This document shows, one piece after another, positions 1-11,522 of a DNA stretch of 64,000 nucleotides. Position 1 is the stretch's first letter; every line of letters starts with the position of its first letter. The DNA comes from Sipunculus nudus (taxonomy: Eukaryota; Annelida; Sipuncula; Golfingiida; Sipunculidae). The position numbers were made by a program, and so were the translations under genes. The notes beneath the pieces are model-generated. The model was not told the origin of the DNA, did no database searches, and saw only the letters and a list, made by a program, of their open reading frames with translations. The DNA lies in contig CM049314.1 of assembly GCA_026874595.1 (NCBI GenBank), forward strand, positions 53,055,812 to 53,119,811. Direction: 5' to 3'.

Positions 1-35
<35 letters not shown>
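1..35. repeat. (TA)n microsatellite at window edge
   Basis: Uninterrupted TA dinucleotides that probably continue past the left edge. It lies in the intron after the 92-260 exon of the YWTD gene. Confidence 0.95.
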
Positions 36-41
<6 letters not shown>

Positions 42-91
42 TAAAGTCAAGACTATACTACTCGATTCAAATAGGGCAGTGACTCCTGTAC

Positions 92-260
92 CTGTTATTG
101 CTGTCAAGCGCTATCGCTGAAGGATTTGCAAGTCCCGAAATGATGGTCGTGATGCCCGTCTGACCCCGTGGCCCGATAACCCGCACAGACTTGTTGTTCT
201 GGTCACTGTAATACACCGAACCTGTGCTGCCCTCTACAGCCAAACATGAAGGCATGGCAC
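92..260 (-). CDS. YWTD beta-propeller (LRP-like) gene, coding exon 3
   Basis: On the minus strand a good acceptor (TCTTGCAG) precedes position 260 and a GTACAG donor follows position 92. The exon enters in phase 1, matching the end of the 643-879 exon, and leaves in phase 2. The reading frame is open across all 169 bp. It encodes residues such as SCLAVEG, GSVYYSDQNNKSVRVIG and LANPSAIALD, the pattern of YWTD / LDL-receptor class B repeats (a YYSD version of YWTD followed by an I/V-x-V strand). Known proteins with this domain are extracellular beta-propellers of the LRP/LDLR group or related secreted proteins. The rest of the gene lies left of the window. NHL-type propellers are the main alternative. 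Confidence 0.82.
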
Positions 261-265
261 CTGCA

Positions 266-471
266 AGATTATATCAAGACAATCATATCTACATATTAAA
301 ATGAAAAAAAAAAATAATTAGAATTATAGACTTGCTTCCTTTTCTGAGTTTATAATGAAGTATTATATTGTTATAACTGTTTTAGAATTGACATATCCTG
401 GAAACCAAATACCTTAGTTTTTAAAACCTGAATGTAATATATTTGAAATGTGTCACACAGACAGTAAAAGG

Positions 472-477
<6 letters not shown>
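266..477 (-). other. intron 2 of the YWTD gene, nothing else seen
   Basis: AT-rich intronic sequence between exons 3 and 2. No further exon or recognisable repeat apart from the TA tract and short tandem repeat listed next. Confidence 0.6.
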
Positions 478-516
<39 letters not shown>

Positions 517-635
517 ATGAGTGTTTTGGTGAATTGTGGCTTGATGAGTATAATGTTGAAGTGTGATTTGATGAGTATAAAGCTGAGGTGTGGTTTGATA
601 AATATAATGTTGAGGTGTGGTTGAGTTGTGGTGTT
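478..635. repeat. (TA)n tract followed by a ~27-bp minisatellite
   Basis: A pure TA run (478-514) is followed by about four units of a ~27-bp repeat built on TTGATGAGTATAATGTTGA. An open minus-strand frame crosses it with repeated SNHTS residues, but it is intronic (past the GTAAAA donor of exon 2) and unlikely to be translated. Confidence 0.85.
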
Positions 636-642
636 GTTTTAC

Positions 643-879
643 CTTGTCCCAGACTGATGGATGTCGCCGTGCTTGTTCCGTTCAGTGTGACCATATTAAG
701 TTTCCCGTTACTTGGATCAGACCAGTAGATCGTCTGTGACTGTCTGTGGTAAGCCACGCGTGAGGGCGAGCTACCGTTACTGATTTGGACATTGATGACG
801 GTGTTGTCAGCCAGACTCACTTGTTTAATTTGGTTGGTCTCATTGTCCGCAATCAGCAGAAAGTTGTCAGTCAGTGGCG
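643..879 (-). CDS. YWTD beta-propeller (LRP-like) gene, coding exon 2
   Basis: Minus-strand exon of 237 bp between a CACAG acceptor (before 879) and a GTAAAA donor (after 643), phase 1 at both ends. The encoded segment begins PLTDNFLLIADNETNQIKQV and includes QTIYWSDPSNGKLNMVTLNG, a textbook YWTD repeat (YWSD, then basic/hydrophobic strand). The single base left over from the signal-peptide exon (T) joins CG here to make serine, so exons 1 and 2 splice in frame directly after the signal peptide. The propeller therefore starts at the very N-terminus of the mature protein, as in the first propeller of LRP5/6-type receptors, though family members cannot be told apart from two repeats. Confidence 0.87.
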
Positions 880-1760
880 CTGTGTTATGTAAAACAGTTG
901 TTTTTAAACAAAACAGCTACACGTACGTGTAACTGAAATAGGCACAATATATTAATAAAAGAATACCATACGAATGTGCAACCTCCTTCCCATCTTATTT
1001 CAGTAGTTAGATGCATGTCTAGTTGTGAATCAACTGACCACCGGCTATCAGCCAATCACATGCAGCTAGTGACTCCGGCCGCCCACTGCTTATTGCTTGG
1101 GATAAACTCCCTGGACAAGGATGTCTCTTGGAACCCAGCAGTTGAACTTTAAGGTTGCCCCAGCTCTCTGAGGTGGCCAGGGACTTATTCATTTGAGAAC
1201 GTTCCTTATCACCAGTGATTTTTTTGTGTGTACCAGACTGGGGGCTATTTATAATTTCAGTTCCCCTCAATTTAAAGAACAATGAATTGTCTCTTACTTG
1301 CTAAAGCAACTAGGCTCTATTCTTTGGGCCTGATCAAGCAGGATTAGATTGCTCCAGTAAAAAGTTTTATCTGAAATTTATCCCTCATAGGTGATAAGCT
1401 TAAAATGTCTTCATCAGAGGTCCCATAGAGCAATAAAATAAAAAAGGTATATGAAACAAATGCATGTATATAAGAAATTGAAACAAAAGATTAAATACAA
1501 GAGCTATCATGCAAGAGCTGTTTGTACTATTCAATTATTTTCATTATGTTATGCTCGCAGAAAGTTTCACGCATATTCCTATTTTATTGGGCATGAGCGG
1601 GAATCCGTAAATATCTTGTTTGCCCCACATATCAGGGGCGGATCCAGGATATAAGAAAAGGAGGGGTCCAACCCAGGAGGACAAATGACAAAGCCTAAAA
1701 AGAGCCACCAGGTCCAGAAAAGGGGGGCCCAGGCCGAAAAATTGGTCTGAAACACCAATT
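880..1760. other. intron 1 sequence without recognised genes
   Basis: Moderately AT-rich. A minus-strand open stretch of 87 codons at 1019-1282 and a purine-rich stretch near 1650-1740 show no domain I recognise and no convincing splice sites. It is inside intron 1 of the YWTD gene (880-7792). Confidence 0.5.
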
Positions 1761-1761
1761 T

Positions 1762-3203
1762 AAAAACAAGGGACCCATGGGTCACGGCGCTCAGCTGTTA
1801 TATATGATAAAAAATATGATTTGGGAATGAGGCACATGCTGGTTTTGTGTGGTTATAAATATAAGCTTTATTATGAGTTGTTGGTGTTTAGCTTATGTAT
1901 GATTTTGATAGTATCTTTGGAGACAGGGAAGAGGACTGATTTCATTTATTTTATTAACAAATGGAGTGCTATTGTCACACAGATTTTGACTTGGCCATAT
2001 AACTTATAAGCAGCACATATAATAAAAGAGTTTAATTATTTCTTAAAATTTAATAAAAAATATTGTGCCAATATAATTTTTATTTAAAACAAAATAATAA
2101 GAAAATCATATGATTTTTTAAAAAGTGCATTATGTTTGGGCCCATAAATTAAAACAATTACGCAATACTGACATCATGTCTGGTATTTGCATAGCGAATG
2201 TATAGAAAAATATGTATATTATATATGATCAAAATCAGATCAGTGGTTTTGATATTAGGCAATCTTACAGTGTAACAATGGGTTTTTAATGGAAAAATGA
2301 AGTTTTTCATTAATATCTCAAAGGAATTAAGTCCTAGTGATCAAATTCTTGGCATGGTAGGGGATTTTGGAGACATCTAACAGTATGCCAAATTTAAGGA
2401 ACTTAGAGCTGAAGCTGGGGAGCTGAGTTCTAGCAAACTGCATAACACTCGCTTGATGTAAACAATATGTGACATGGTGCTTAAAAACTTGAATAAAATC
2501 TACAATTTTTGATCAAATGGTTTCAAATTTTTGGTGTTAACAGTTGAAATGGTAATAAAAACATGCTTCGAAAATTAAATCCTCAGCAGTTACAGGTTAA
2601 AAACGTGCCATGGTCAAACTTGGGCAAAATTTAAGGAACCAATTTTATATTTTTGCCAATATTTTAAAAAAAAATTTATCAGATTTTGATCTAATTTTTG
2701 GTATACAATTAAATTTTGATTAATTAAAGTTGTATTACTGAAAAAAAAGTCCCTACCTTTAACACTTTTGGTCTTAAGTGACCAAATATCTTTCCTGATT
2801 TTTTTACAAAGTCCATTATGTTTGGGCCCATAACTTTTTAAAATTAAATAATACTGACTCAGTTTCTGGTATGTACATAGGAACTATATAGAGGAATATT
2901 TATGGTAAATATGAAGAAAACCAGATGAGTGGTTTTGATATTAGGCAGTCCTGAAGTGTGAAAATAGATTTCTAATAAAAATTGAGGTTTTTCCTTAATA
3001 TCTCGAAGGAACGAAGTCCTATTGACCCAATTTTCGGCATGGTTGGAGATTTTGGGGACATCTAACTGTATGCCGAATTTCAGATTCGTAGGTCCAATGG
3101 TGTCGAAACGTGCCAGTCTTACGGACGGACATCCGGACGGACGGACGGACGACGGACAATGGACCACGACTATAGCTCAGATGACTTATAGTCAGCTGAG
3201 CTA
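1762..3203 (+). mobile_element. shared-head/shared-tail non-autonomous element, copy 1
   Basis: Starts with the head AACAAGGGACCCATGGG (1765-) including GCTCAGCTG near 1789-1797, and ends with the hairpin TAGCTCAGATGACT / AGTCAGCTGAGCTA at 3173-3203. A short ACGG-type tract (3121-3150) and ACAATGGACCACGAC precede the hairpin. The interior holds two partly duplicated ~1-kb 'A-block' segments containing GTGCCATGGTCAAA, TATGTTTGGGCCCATAACTT and GGAGATTTTGG. This layout (subterminal inverted repeat, tetranucleotide tract, 3' palindrome) resembles bivalve pearl / Helentron-associated elements. No transposase reading frame is present. Confidence 0.75.
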
Positions 3204-3227
3204 AGGAGCTTGCGGCTGCTGAAAAAG

Positions 3228-3281
3228 AGGGGGGGGGGGGGAGGGGTCCGGCCTCCCTGGACCCTCCCCCTGGATGCGCTT

Positions 3282-3325
<44 letters not shown>

Positions 3326-3348
3326 ACACACACGTGTGTGTGTGTGCA
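3228..3348. repeat. G-run and (CA)n(TG)n microsatellite
   Basis: A G-rich run (3229-3245) is followed by a long CA tract (about 3284-3333) that flips to TG (3333-3348), so the junction is self-complementary around ACACGTGTGT. The open frames across it on both strands are composition artefacts. Confidence 0.95.
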
Positions 3349-3547
3349 GGCCAAGGAGTGCCCTAACTTGTGTTTTAGTCATTCACCTTACTGATTCCAA
3401 AATTAAGAGAATAGGTGATGCTTTTTTAATCAAATGAATAAAAGGTTGGAAGCAATAATATTGTCATAAGAGTATCCGTATAACTCAATATGCGTAGTTG
3501 GCTCTTAGGCAAAAACAAGATAACTTCTATTTTGAGAATATGTAAAT
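3349..3547. other. AT-rich spacer, nothing recognised
   Basis: No open frame, repeat unit or motif stands out. Confidence 0.5.
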
Positions 3548-5025
3548 AACTAGACATTTCGTGACACCGCAGGTGCCATTGTATCCTAGACCATTAATCA
3601 CCCCCCCCCTTTAAGAATAGCCCCCCCTATTTTTAGCAGCATATACTTACACTTTTCAAGCTACTATGGATTCTTTCATCTATTTACTTGAGAAACAATA
3701 TTTTTCACCAAATATGGGGGCCAATACGGTGAATCAGTCTTGAGAAAAGGGGATAAATTTATACTATAAAAATGGTAAGGTAGGTGGCGCCACCTGAATG
3801 GTTGACGAGAAAACTCTCCAAGATGGATGTACATGCCCAATTGTTGACCAACACATTGAACGACTCCTTAGATATGAACTATTTTCACCTTAAACAAATG
3901 TACGGATGGACGCCACACGAACAAAATGGCAGATGGCGCCACCAATCTTGAGTACAAGATGTGGGAGTCCAAGATCTATGGACATGCACATTTTCAGACC
4001 AATACGGCACTACACTCCTAAGAAAAGAGCATTAATTTATTCTACGGAAACGGGAAGGTAGGTGGCGCCACCTATATGGTTTACGAGTAAATTTTCAAAG
4101 ATGGATAGACATGCCAAATTTAAGACCAATATTTTGAACCGTTCCGGAGATATGAGCAATTTTCACCGAATGCAAACGTACCGATGGACGCCATACAATA
4201 ACGATTGCAGATAGCGCCACTGGTCTTGAATACAAGATGGAGGTATCCAAGATCAATGGACAAGCACAATTTCAGCCCAATCTGTCCATTAGTTTTAGAC
4301 TTATAATGCTCACAGTACTGTCAAGTGGCAATGATGAGGTTTTAAAAAGCGCGAAAACAGGAAAGGGACAGAAGGTGGCGCCACCTCTTTTCCGCAGAAG
4401 ACCAAGTTATCCAAGATCCAAATTGATTTTGTACCAATCCATCCATCCCTTATTCAGATATTTATGATTTTGTGTGATTTTCACCAAATATGGCAATATT
4501 CAAGGCCAAGGCCACTCTCATAGGAAAGGTCATGACCCCAGTTTAAATCTACATCATCCCATAACCCATGTCTATGTATCTGCATAATATGAAAGAAATC
4601 TGTCCATTAGTTTTTACTTATAATGCTCACAGTACTGTTAAGTGGCAATGTTGGGGAAATTAAACGGAACGAAAACAAGAAAAGGATCATAAATGGCGCC
4701 ATTAGTTTCCGGTTCAAGACAACACTATCCAAGATCTTCGGTCAAATTGATTTTTTGGATCAAACCATGCAATATTTCTTGAGATATTCAAAATTTGTGT
4801 GATTTTCCCCCAAAATGGACCAATTCAAGGTCCAGGTCACTCTCCTTGTTAAGGTCATAACCCCATTTTGAATAGACTTCGTCCTCTCACTCATATCTAT
4901 GCACATGTCAAGATTGGTAAAGATCCGTGAAATATTTTTCGAGTTATCGGGTCCAAAAGAAATCTCTTCGGCGGCGGCGCGATCGTGCTTACATCAACTT
5001 ATATCGACGTTGTCTAGGGATACAA
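3548..5025 (+). mobile_element. 'GTCTRGGGATACAA' family element, copy with palindrome-array core
   Basis: Left end AACTAGACATTTCGTGA, then TTGTATCCTAGAC (3579-3591), which is the inverted complement (one base short) of GTCTAGGGATACAA at the right end (5012-5025). The same left and right ends recur at 23393 and 25961 around a different core. A (C)n run and TTTTTAGCAGCATATACT (near 3640) are shared with that second copy. The 3' third (4466-5000) also matches 25415-25947 and includes GGCGGCGGCG. The core 3781-4480 is a tandem array described separately. No coding capacity. Confidence 0.72.
3781..4480 (+). repeat. tandem array carrying GGTGGCGCCACC palindromes
   Basis: The palindrome or close variants occur at about 3785, 3936, 4062, 4213 and 4375, so the spacing alternates between about 125 and 150-160 bp. 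The flanks share ATGGACATGC and GATATGA-type words. The same alternating spacing and similar words occur at 21211-22115, so the two arrays are diverged relatives. Confidence 0.75.
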
Positions 5026-5463
5026 ATATACAAATGAACCTAATTTTTATGCCCTGTGTGCACAAACTTAATGAATACCAACGAAAACTTGAATGTACTT
5101 TGATGTAAACATTAATAAAAAAATCTTAATATCTTAAACTGGATGGCCAGTTCACTAGGCTTTATAAGCTTGCTCTATTAATATCATAATGCATTTGTAT
5201 AAACCCTACATTCAGGGATCTTTATATTTAAATAAAATGGGTTTCTTGTGCAGAGAAAATTAGCCTGCATGCTGTATAAAATTAGGCTTAAATTTCTTTA
5301 CCTTACCTATAGTGATCACAGGGGTACACATTAAAATGCTTGTTTTGCCAAATTTACTTAACAGAAATGTTACAAACATTACCATTCGCCACCTGTTAGA
5401 GACATTTAAATCACATATGGTATGCAGTTATGAATGCATTTTTTATAAGTATAAAATATGAGG

Positions 5464-5465
<2 letters not shown>
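5026..5465. other. AT-rich intronic spacer
   Basis: No gene, motif or repeat boundary recognised. Confidence 0.5.

Positions 5466-5521
<56 letters not shown>
5466..5521. repeat. (TA)n microsatellite
   Basis: About 28 uninterrupted TA units. Confidence 0.97.
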
Positions 5522-5526
<5 letters not shown>

Positions 5527-5596
5527 TATTACTTCAGCTTATAATGAAACCGGGACATTTGAATAGGGGTATCTTGCATTGTTGATTTGAACTATA

Positions 5597-6755
5597 CAAT
5601 GGACCCCTGGGTCACTGTGCTCAGCTAAAGTTAACCTTGACGGTAATTATCTAAAAAAATCAAATGGAGATAAAGTCTAAGAACAAGAGGTAATGTAGGC
5701 CATGGTAATGATTGATGAAACTATTGCAAATAATATTTTGTAATCTGACAACTTTTTCCTAACGTTGAAACTGAAGCATGTAAGCAGGTTGTGAATATAA
5801 GATCTATACTATTACCATGATCGTTGGTCGGCTTTTTTATATAAACTGTTGACAGTTCAGCAGTTTATACATTTGTCCAATCAGATTCTATTTTATTAAA
5901 ACTTTTTTTTCTATTATATAAAATGTATACAGTTGCCATAACGTTCCTACTCCATAGGTTGAAGGAATTGATGATGGGGGGGGGGGGGGGGGGGGGGGGG
6001 GGAGTTATTGGTTACAACAGCCTAGGATATACATACAGGATATGAAATTTTATTCAACAATGCTAACAGGAGAAGCAGTTTATTCATTATTATTAAATAT
6101 TAAATATTTAAAAACAGGCAAAGAGATGGAAAAACAAAGCAAATTGCTTTAATTCCCATTATATTGAGTGAGATGGGAATACAGTAACTGTGCAGCTGTG
6201 ACAGCAAGGGTGCTCGACCAGTGTTGCATCAGTAATACGGTTACCAAGGCAGGGCTGTTGCGGCCTTTAGCTTGACAATGCAAATGAACATAACAGAGCT
6301 TCTGAAAAAAAAAAGCCTAATTTTTCAGCTTTTATTTGCAAATTTCAGAATTCAATAGATAAAATCCTTATGTGTATCTACTGTCAAATTAAATCAAATA
6401 TACTTACAGGGAAAAAATGTGCCACGGTGAACGTTGGGCATAATTTAAGGTACTGGTTTTATATTAATGCTAAGAACTTAAAAAATTCCAAAATTCAGAC
6501 CTAATTTTAGGTATACAATAGAATCTCGATTAAATCAAATTATATCCCTGAAAAGAAAAACTGATGTGTGGTTTTGATATTGGCAGTCCTCATAGTGATA
6601 ATAAGTTTTAATGGAAATTGAGATTTTTCCAAACATTATGCTGAATTATGGATTCGCAGGTCTACCGGTTTCAAAACGTGCCAGTCTAACGGAAGAACGG
6701 ACGGACGGACGACAGACAATGGACCATAACTAATTTATAGTCAGCCGAGCTAACC
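5597..6755 (+). mobile_element. shared-head/shared-tail element, copy 2
   Basis: Decayed head ATGGACCCCTGGGTCAC ending GCTCAGCTA (5599-5626). It is followed by TTAACCTTGACGGTAAT, the lead-in also seen at 33338 and 60983. The tail is a damaged hairpin whose right arm reads TAGTCAGCCGAGCTA (ending 6752). Inside is a 27-base G run (5976-6002), then GTTACAACAGCCTAGGATATAC and the A-block ending in an ACGG tract (6692-6714). The G run sits at the same module junction as in the 33.3-kb and 61-kb copies. Confidence 0.68.
5976..6002. repeat. poly-G run
   Basis: 27 consecutive G on the plus strand, at a module junction of the surrounding element. A likely site of polymerase slippage and assembly error. 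Confidence 0.95.
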
Positions 6756-6832
6756 AGTCATCAAATTGAAAACCAACACGAGTGCTTTAAATACTTTACC
6801 TGTACTTAAAGATACAATAAGCGGAAGTATTC

Positions 6833-6834
<2 letters not shown>

Positions 6835-6894
<60 letters not shown>
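6835..6894. repeat. (TA)n microsatellite
   Basis: About 29 TA units, again within intron 1 of the YWTD gene. Confidence 0.97.
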
Positions 6895-6896
<2 letters not shown>

Positions 6897-7360
6897 GTTT
6901 ATCCGCCCCACCTGCTTTTTCTAAGCATTGCAGAAAAAAGTTGTATTCTTAATATCTTGAACAATGAAGGTATATGTTCTTGCGCAGTGAAAACATATAG
7001 GCCTATGTTGTGAATAAAAGGTTGTGACCCCAGACTGATAGACCTGAAGAGGGTTTAGGTCATTTTAGTGTATACTTCAACACCATTATCTGACGACACA
7101 CGAGGCGCTGAGATGCCAACATGACACGTGCTCTCACTAACTTCGGCCTCAGATTCATGATAAATGAATGACGTCACGTGTCTTGTCATGGTCTAGATTT
7201 AATGACCGTAAATTATCACCGAAACTCTTTGGAAATTGTTGGAAACACTCCACAAGACATTACGACAGCTGAGACCCAGGAGTGGGTCAAAGTTTTCACA
7301 AGCAAAAGGGGGCGTTACACGTACATACATCAGTGCCATGTATACATTTTATTTAAATTT
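6895..7360. other. intron 1, possible regulatory patch
   Basis: Unique-looking, less AT-rich sequence. It contains TGACGTCACGTG (about 7169-7180), which fuses a perfect CRE (TGACGTCA) with an E-box (CACGTG). About 600 bp downstream of the signal-peptide exon in the direction of transcription, it could be an intronic enhancer; this is inference only. Confidence 0.4.
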
Positions 7361-7389
7361 ATAATACTGAATATAAAACTAAAATACAT

Positions 7390-7560
7390 CCTGTATTTAA
7401 GAAAGTAAGATAACAAATATATTTGTCCAACAATGGGGTCTGTATGGGGAATGCTTGATTGAACCTTCTGGAGCTACCTATTGTAATGAGGCTGTATACT
7501 GCCCGGAAGAATATGTTCACTGTAATAGGTCTTGGCCACGGCTCATCTAAAAATATTGGA
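7390..7560 (+). other. cysteine-rich open stretch, unassigned
   Basis: One plus-strand frame reads QQWGLYGEC followed by TYCNEAVYCPEEYVHCNRSW before a stop near 7550, with five cysteines in about 40 residues, a spacing reminiscent of small extracellular domains. I see no convincing acceptor, and it is antisense to the YWTD gene's intron. The minus strand is also open here for 125 codons (7359-7736). Either could be chance or a decayed exon. Confidence 0.2.
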
Positions 7561-7792
7561 AACATGTCGTTTTGCTGATACATAATTTGAAATAACAAAG
7601 GTATAATGTAAAAATATGTATACAATATATTTACACTTTCACGCCTCAACATTTGATGAATATATCTTAATTTAAATCTGAAAAGAGGTACAACTAACGT
7701 GATCAGGAATGGATTGTAATTTCTAGAGCCGTCCAACTTTTATATATTTTTGGCGATTATGGAATATATGCTCTTTTTAATCATTTACTTAC

Positions 7793-7853
7793 ACGCCTCC
7801 GTCTGTCGCCAGCAGAGCACAACCAAACACACGGCAATTTGTAGGGGAAGCAT
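7793..7853 (-). CDS. YWTD (LRP-like) gene, first coding exon with signal peptide
   Basis: The ATG is at 7853-7851 on the minus strand and the exon ends at 7793 before a consensus GTAAGT donor. The 20 complete codons encode MLPL, then a hydrophobic core QIAVCLVVLCW and RQTEA, a clear signal peptide with a likely cleavage site after the alanine. One leftover base (T) gives phase 1, exactly what the acceptor at 879 needs (TCG, serine). Intron 1 would be about 6.9 kb and is full of repeats. It is the start of the gene because the ATG opens a secretory signal and no longer upstream frame continues it. Confidence 0.78.
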
Positions 7854-8100
7854 GGCCGCGGAGACAAACCGGTATGACAGCTCAAGGCTCAAATGATGTT
7901 AATGTAAAAGTAAACAAGGTTAGAAAGCTAGACGTGAAGTGTGGCGGACACAGGATGTCTGCCGCGAGTATGCTTTAATTATAACGGGATCAGTAACAAC
8001 AACGTCACAGAGTGAAGATGAAAAAGCACAAAGCTCATACATAAACCACTAACTCGGTGTTGTCAAGGTCCACTTAGTCCATGCTTCAGACTAGACTACG
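7854..8100 (-). promoter_or_regulatory. 5' leader / putative promoter of the YWTD gene
   Basis: Upstream of the ATG on the minus strand the sequence becomes richer in CG than its surroundings (CTCCGCGGCC, GCCGCGAG). A TATA-like stretch, TTATAATTA, lies at about 7974-7983, roughly 125 bp before the ATG. Transcription could begin near 7950. No TSS can be proven from sequence. Confidence 0.35.
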
Positions 8101-8250
8101 ACAGGTGAAGTACTCTCATGAAATACAACAGTCTGGGCACGTACACGGGTGCAAAATCAGGTACACTTACAAAGACTTACAAAATAGGTAATTAGGCGTG
8201 TATTGAATCATAATAAGTCAATCTATGTTTACATAATCGCAGTTATTTAG
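8101..8250. other. intergenic spacer
   Basis: Nothing recognised between the YWTD gene's leader and the tail of the downstream LINE. Confidence 0.4.
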
Positions 8251-8419
8251 TCTTATTGTTATTATTATTATTATTTAAACATATTTATACAGGGTAGCCC
8301 GTTATGTCATGATTGTCTGATCTGCCACAGGGCACTGTTGGGTTATACAGTTTATACAATGTAAAAACGTAAAATGCAATTAATAATAATTAATAAAAGT
8401 GCCTTAAGATAAAATTATG

Positions 8420-8537
8420 CAGCAAGATGTGATATTAAACATGAAAATGTATAACTATGACATGCAACGTAATATATACAGCAAGATGTGATATTAAACA
8501 TGAAAATATAAAACTACGACATGCAACGTAATATACA
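8420..8537. repeat. 59-bp direct duplication in LINE 3' UTR
   Basis: CAGCAAGATGTGATATTAAA begins at 8420 and again at 8479, and both units end ATGCAACGTAATATA. Few differences, so the duplication is fairly young or typical of this LINE's 3' UTR. Confidence 0.9.
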
Positions 8538-8594
8538 AGGCAATCATGAGTGTAACATAAATATGAAATATAACAGAGTATGAAATACGATGCA

Positions 8595-11522
8595 TTATAT
8601 GACATATAAAGCACAAAGGAGGTTTAGATTTATTACTCGATACTTTTTAAAGACCTGTAAGGAGGAGCAGTTTCTTTGAGATTCATTTAATGTTCCACAA
8701 AATAGGACCTCGGAATAAAAAAGATTTAAGTAGTTTGTCCGAGGTTTGGGTACATATAATTTATTGGAATAGCTATTGCGTGTATCATGTTGGTTGACTT
8801 GGTGAACATGAGTGAACCAGTCGGTCATATAGGATCGACTGAAGTTATTCAGACATTTAAACATAAGGATGCGATTCAGATATTCATGTCTTTGCTCAAC
8901 TTAATTAATGCCAAGGGACTGACGGATATCTATTATGCTACAATCATGATTAAAATTGCGACTTATTATACGTGCGACTCGATTTTTAAGACTTTGAATG
9001 AGAGTCAGACATGAAGAAGGCGCATATCCCCAGATTTTGAGGTGTAGCCAATATGTAGCTGAATCAGGCCAGTGTACATTTTCAATGCGGTGTCTTGAGA
9101 AATGAATCGACTGCACATAACGAGGGAGCCTACTTTAGAGGAGAGCATTTTGCATACCTGTACAGAGTGATTCGACCATGTTAGGTTTTCATTAAGCACT
9201 AACCCAAAGTAAGTGATACTGTTAGATAAGTCGATCGGCTGGTCAAATGCTGTTATATTAAGGTCAAAAGACTCCATAGAGCGGGATCTGAAGAGGATGG
9301 TTGATGTTTTTTAGATATTGATTGAAAGCTTTTTATCATAAACCATATAGATAAAGTTGTGACGCGGTGTTGAAGTTCCGGCCTGATATTGTTAGGATAA
9401 TTATTTGTATAGTAAATAGTGGTGTCATCCGCAAAAATATTACATTGAAAATTGCAAGTGTTTCCTGTAATATCATTTACATAAATTAAAAAAATAAAAC
9501 GGCCCTAATACAGAACCTTTAGGTATTCCAATTTTCACAGGATGCTGTAAAGATACTGCGTTGGCTTTTTTTTACAGCATGAAATCTATCTGAAAAGTTC
9601 TTGATTAGTTCATGTGATTTACCATGGAAACCGAAATGTTTATTTTTTTTTGTAAGAGAATGTCGTTACTGATGGTGTCAAAACATTTCACGAGATCGAA
9701 GAAGCAAGCCCCTGTGAAACGTTTAGTATCAATTGCTTGGAGCCAATTGTTCACAACTTTATGTAAACTTGTTTGAGTCTAATCGTTTTTTTTAGAAAGT
9801 AGATTGATCAAGAGTTATTATTTCATTCCGATTTAAGTGGTATAAAATTTGAGCATGTAGAACCTTTTCAAATATGCATGCTAAATGAGGAAGAGCAGAA
9901 ATAGGCTGATAATTACTATCTTCTTTGGGTCCTTTACCTTTGTATATGAGAGTGATTCTTGTGGATTTCCATTCAGTGGGGAAGGTAGCTTCACTGATAC
10001 ACCGATTAAATAAGGCGGCTTAAGCTGACGCATAATATATGTGAGGCTATTCTCACCAGTTTGGAATCTATGCCGTTGGCATCGATTTTACTTTCGAGAG
10101 GTAGGCTTGGTAGTAATTGCTGTACTAGAGAGTAAGTTATGAGATTAAATTAAAAATTACTTGGCGATGTTAGGATGTCAAAACATTGCTTGGAGAAAAG
10201 AAATTTGTCAGACAGTTGAAGGCCAACATCAGCAAAGTGTTTGGCCGCTTCCTTAATATTTATTTTGCCGGAGATCATTGCTATTCTGAGGTTTCTTTAA
10301 GATGTTGTTCACAACTTTCCATATCTTTTTCTGGTTCATACCAGCTTGGCCGATCTTAGTCATATAAAATCTACGTTTATGTTGTTTGATTTTAATATTC
10401 ACTAAATATCGGAGTTGTTTATAAATAACCAAGTCAGTCTCAATGTTGTTTTTAGTCTTTTTTTATGCATGAAGTCACGTTGCCTTATAATTTCTCGTGT
10501 TTCATTGTCAATAAAACAAGGTTTTTGAGATTTTACTCTGACTTGTCTGATTGGTACATGCTTATTACAAACGAACAGAAACGCTTCGTTCTAGAGAGTC
10601 CATGCATCATTTACATCAGATGCAGTGAGTATGATGCGGATGAGTAAATGTTTAATTCTTTTAAGTCATCAAGACAGGCTATTCCATTAAATTTCCTCTA
10701 TGATCGTCGATGGCATGTGTGGTGTAGCCCATCTTTTGTATGCAAGGAATTAGATTGAAGGCAAGTAAATATTGCATAGTGATCACTGAGGAAGGTTTTA
10801 TACACTCCAGAGAATTTATGATTTTGTGGGTTCGGTGTTAGAATTAAATCGATAGTACTAGAAGAGGTTTGAGTCACACGAGTAGGTTCATCAATCAGCT
10901 GCTCTAAATCAAAGAGGTTACATAGGGACGTTAGTGGATTTTGTGATTATTGCTCTTGCAGTCAGTGTTAATTTCTCCGATTAAAATAATGTTTTGGCAT
11001 AGCGAGAGGGAATGTTCAATGTTTATTGACGATTCGAAGAACCTAGTTGGAGAGGAGGGAGGGCGGTAAAATGCGCCTATATGAAAGGAGCTCTTGCGGG
11101 GACATTAAATTTTAATCCATAGGTTTTCGATATCATCCATATGTAACCTGGGCACATATGTTGAGGTGAGGAGGTCTCTTGTATATACTATTAAGCCACG
11201 TCCGTGCCTGTTACGATGTTTTTTTAAATAATTGAAGCCTGAGAATGATAATTCGTGATCACATACTGTGTCATCTAACCAAGTTTCGCTGAGGCATATA
11301 GTACGTCAATATGCGTTTTATGCAACATGTCTTTGATCTGTTCATTTTTGGGGAGTAGCCTACGTATATTCAAATGAAAAATAAGGATATTTGACTTGGA
11401 AATTGTAGTGTATATAAGTGTGTTTTGTGGTAACCTAGACTTTTGTGAGCTTAATACATTTATCTGGGAAACAGACTGCACGGGAGAAAGCTTAACTTCA
11501 CTGCTAGAGGATGAGACAAATT
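8595..11522 (-). pseudogene. LINE ORF2: APE-type endonuclease + reverse transcriptase, decayed
   Basis: Order on the minus strand: endonuclease start (FHLNIRRLLPKNEQIKDML, near 11380; family pattern LNIRSLLPK..I), GRGLIVYTRDLL (near 11180), FYRPPSS (near 11060) and IILIGEINTD (near 10980, where GDFN is usual). Then come reverse transcriptase motifs SNYQPISALP (about 9895-9920), FFDLVKCFDT (about 9675-9710), the intact catalytic FADD (9424-9435) and YFGLVLNENLTWSNH (about 9170-9210). C-terminal segments FKCLNN..SYMTDWF and NSYSNKLYVPKPRTNYL (8620-8850) complete the usual layout. Several frameshifts and stops separate the segments. In life it nicks DNA and copies the element's RNA at the target site. 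Confidence 0.85.

Noticed and set aside
1019-1282. 87-codon minus-strand frame in intron 1
   Set aside because: No domain, no splice sites with matching phase, and no repeat relationship seen.
3173-3203. Tail hairpin as a transcription terminator or Helitron CTRR end
   Set aside because: No U-tract terminator logic applies in this context. CTAA follows the hairpin arm but overlaps the stem, and flanking T is not consistently present, so a classic Helitron end is not supported; Helentron-like remains possible.
3019-3437. Open frames on both strands across the CA/TG tract
   Set aside because: Produced by dinucleotide repeats and the ACGG tract of a transposable element; low complexity.
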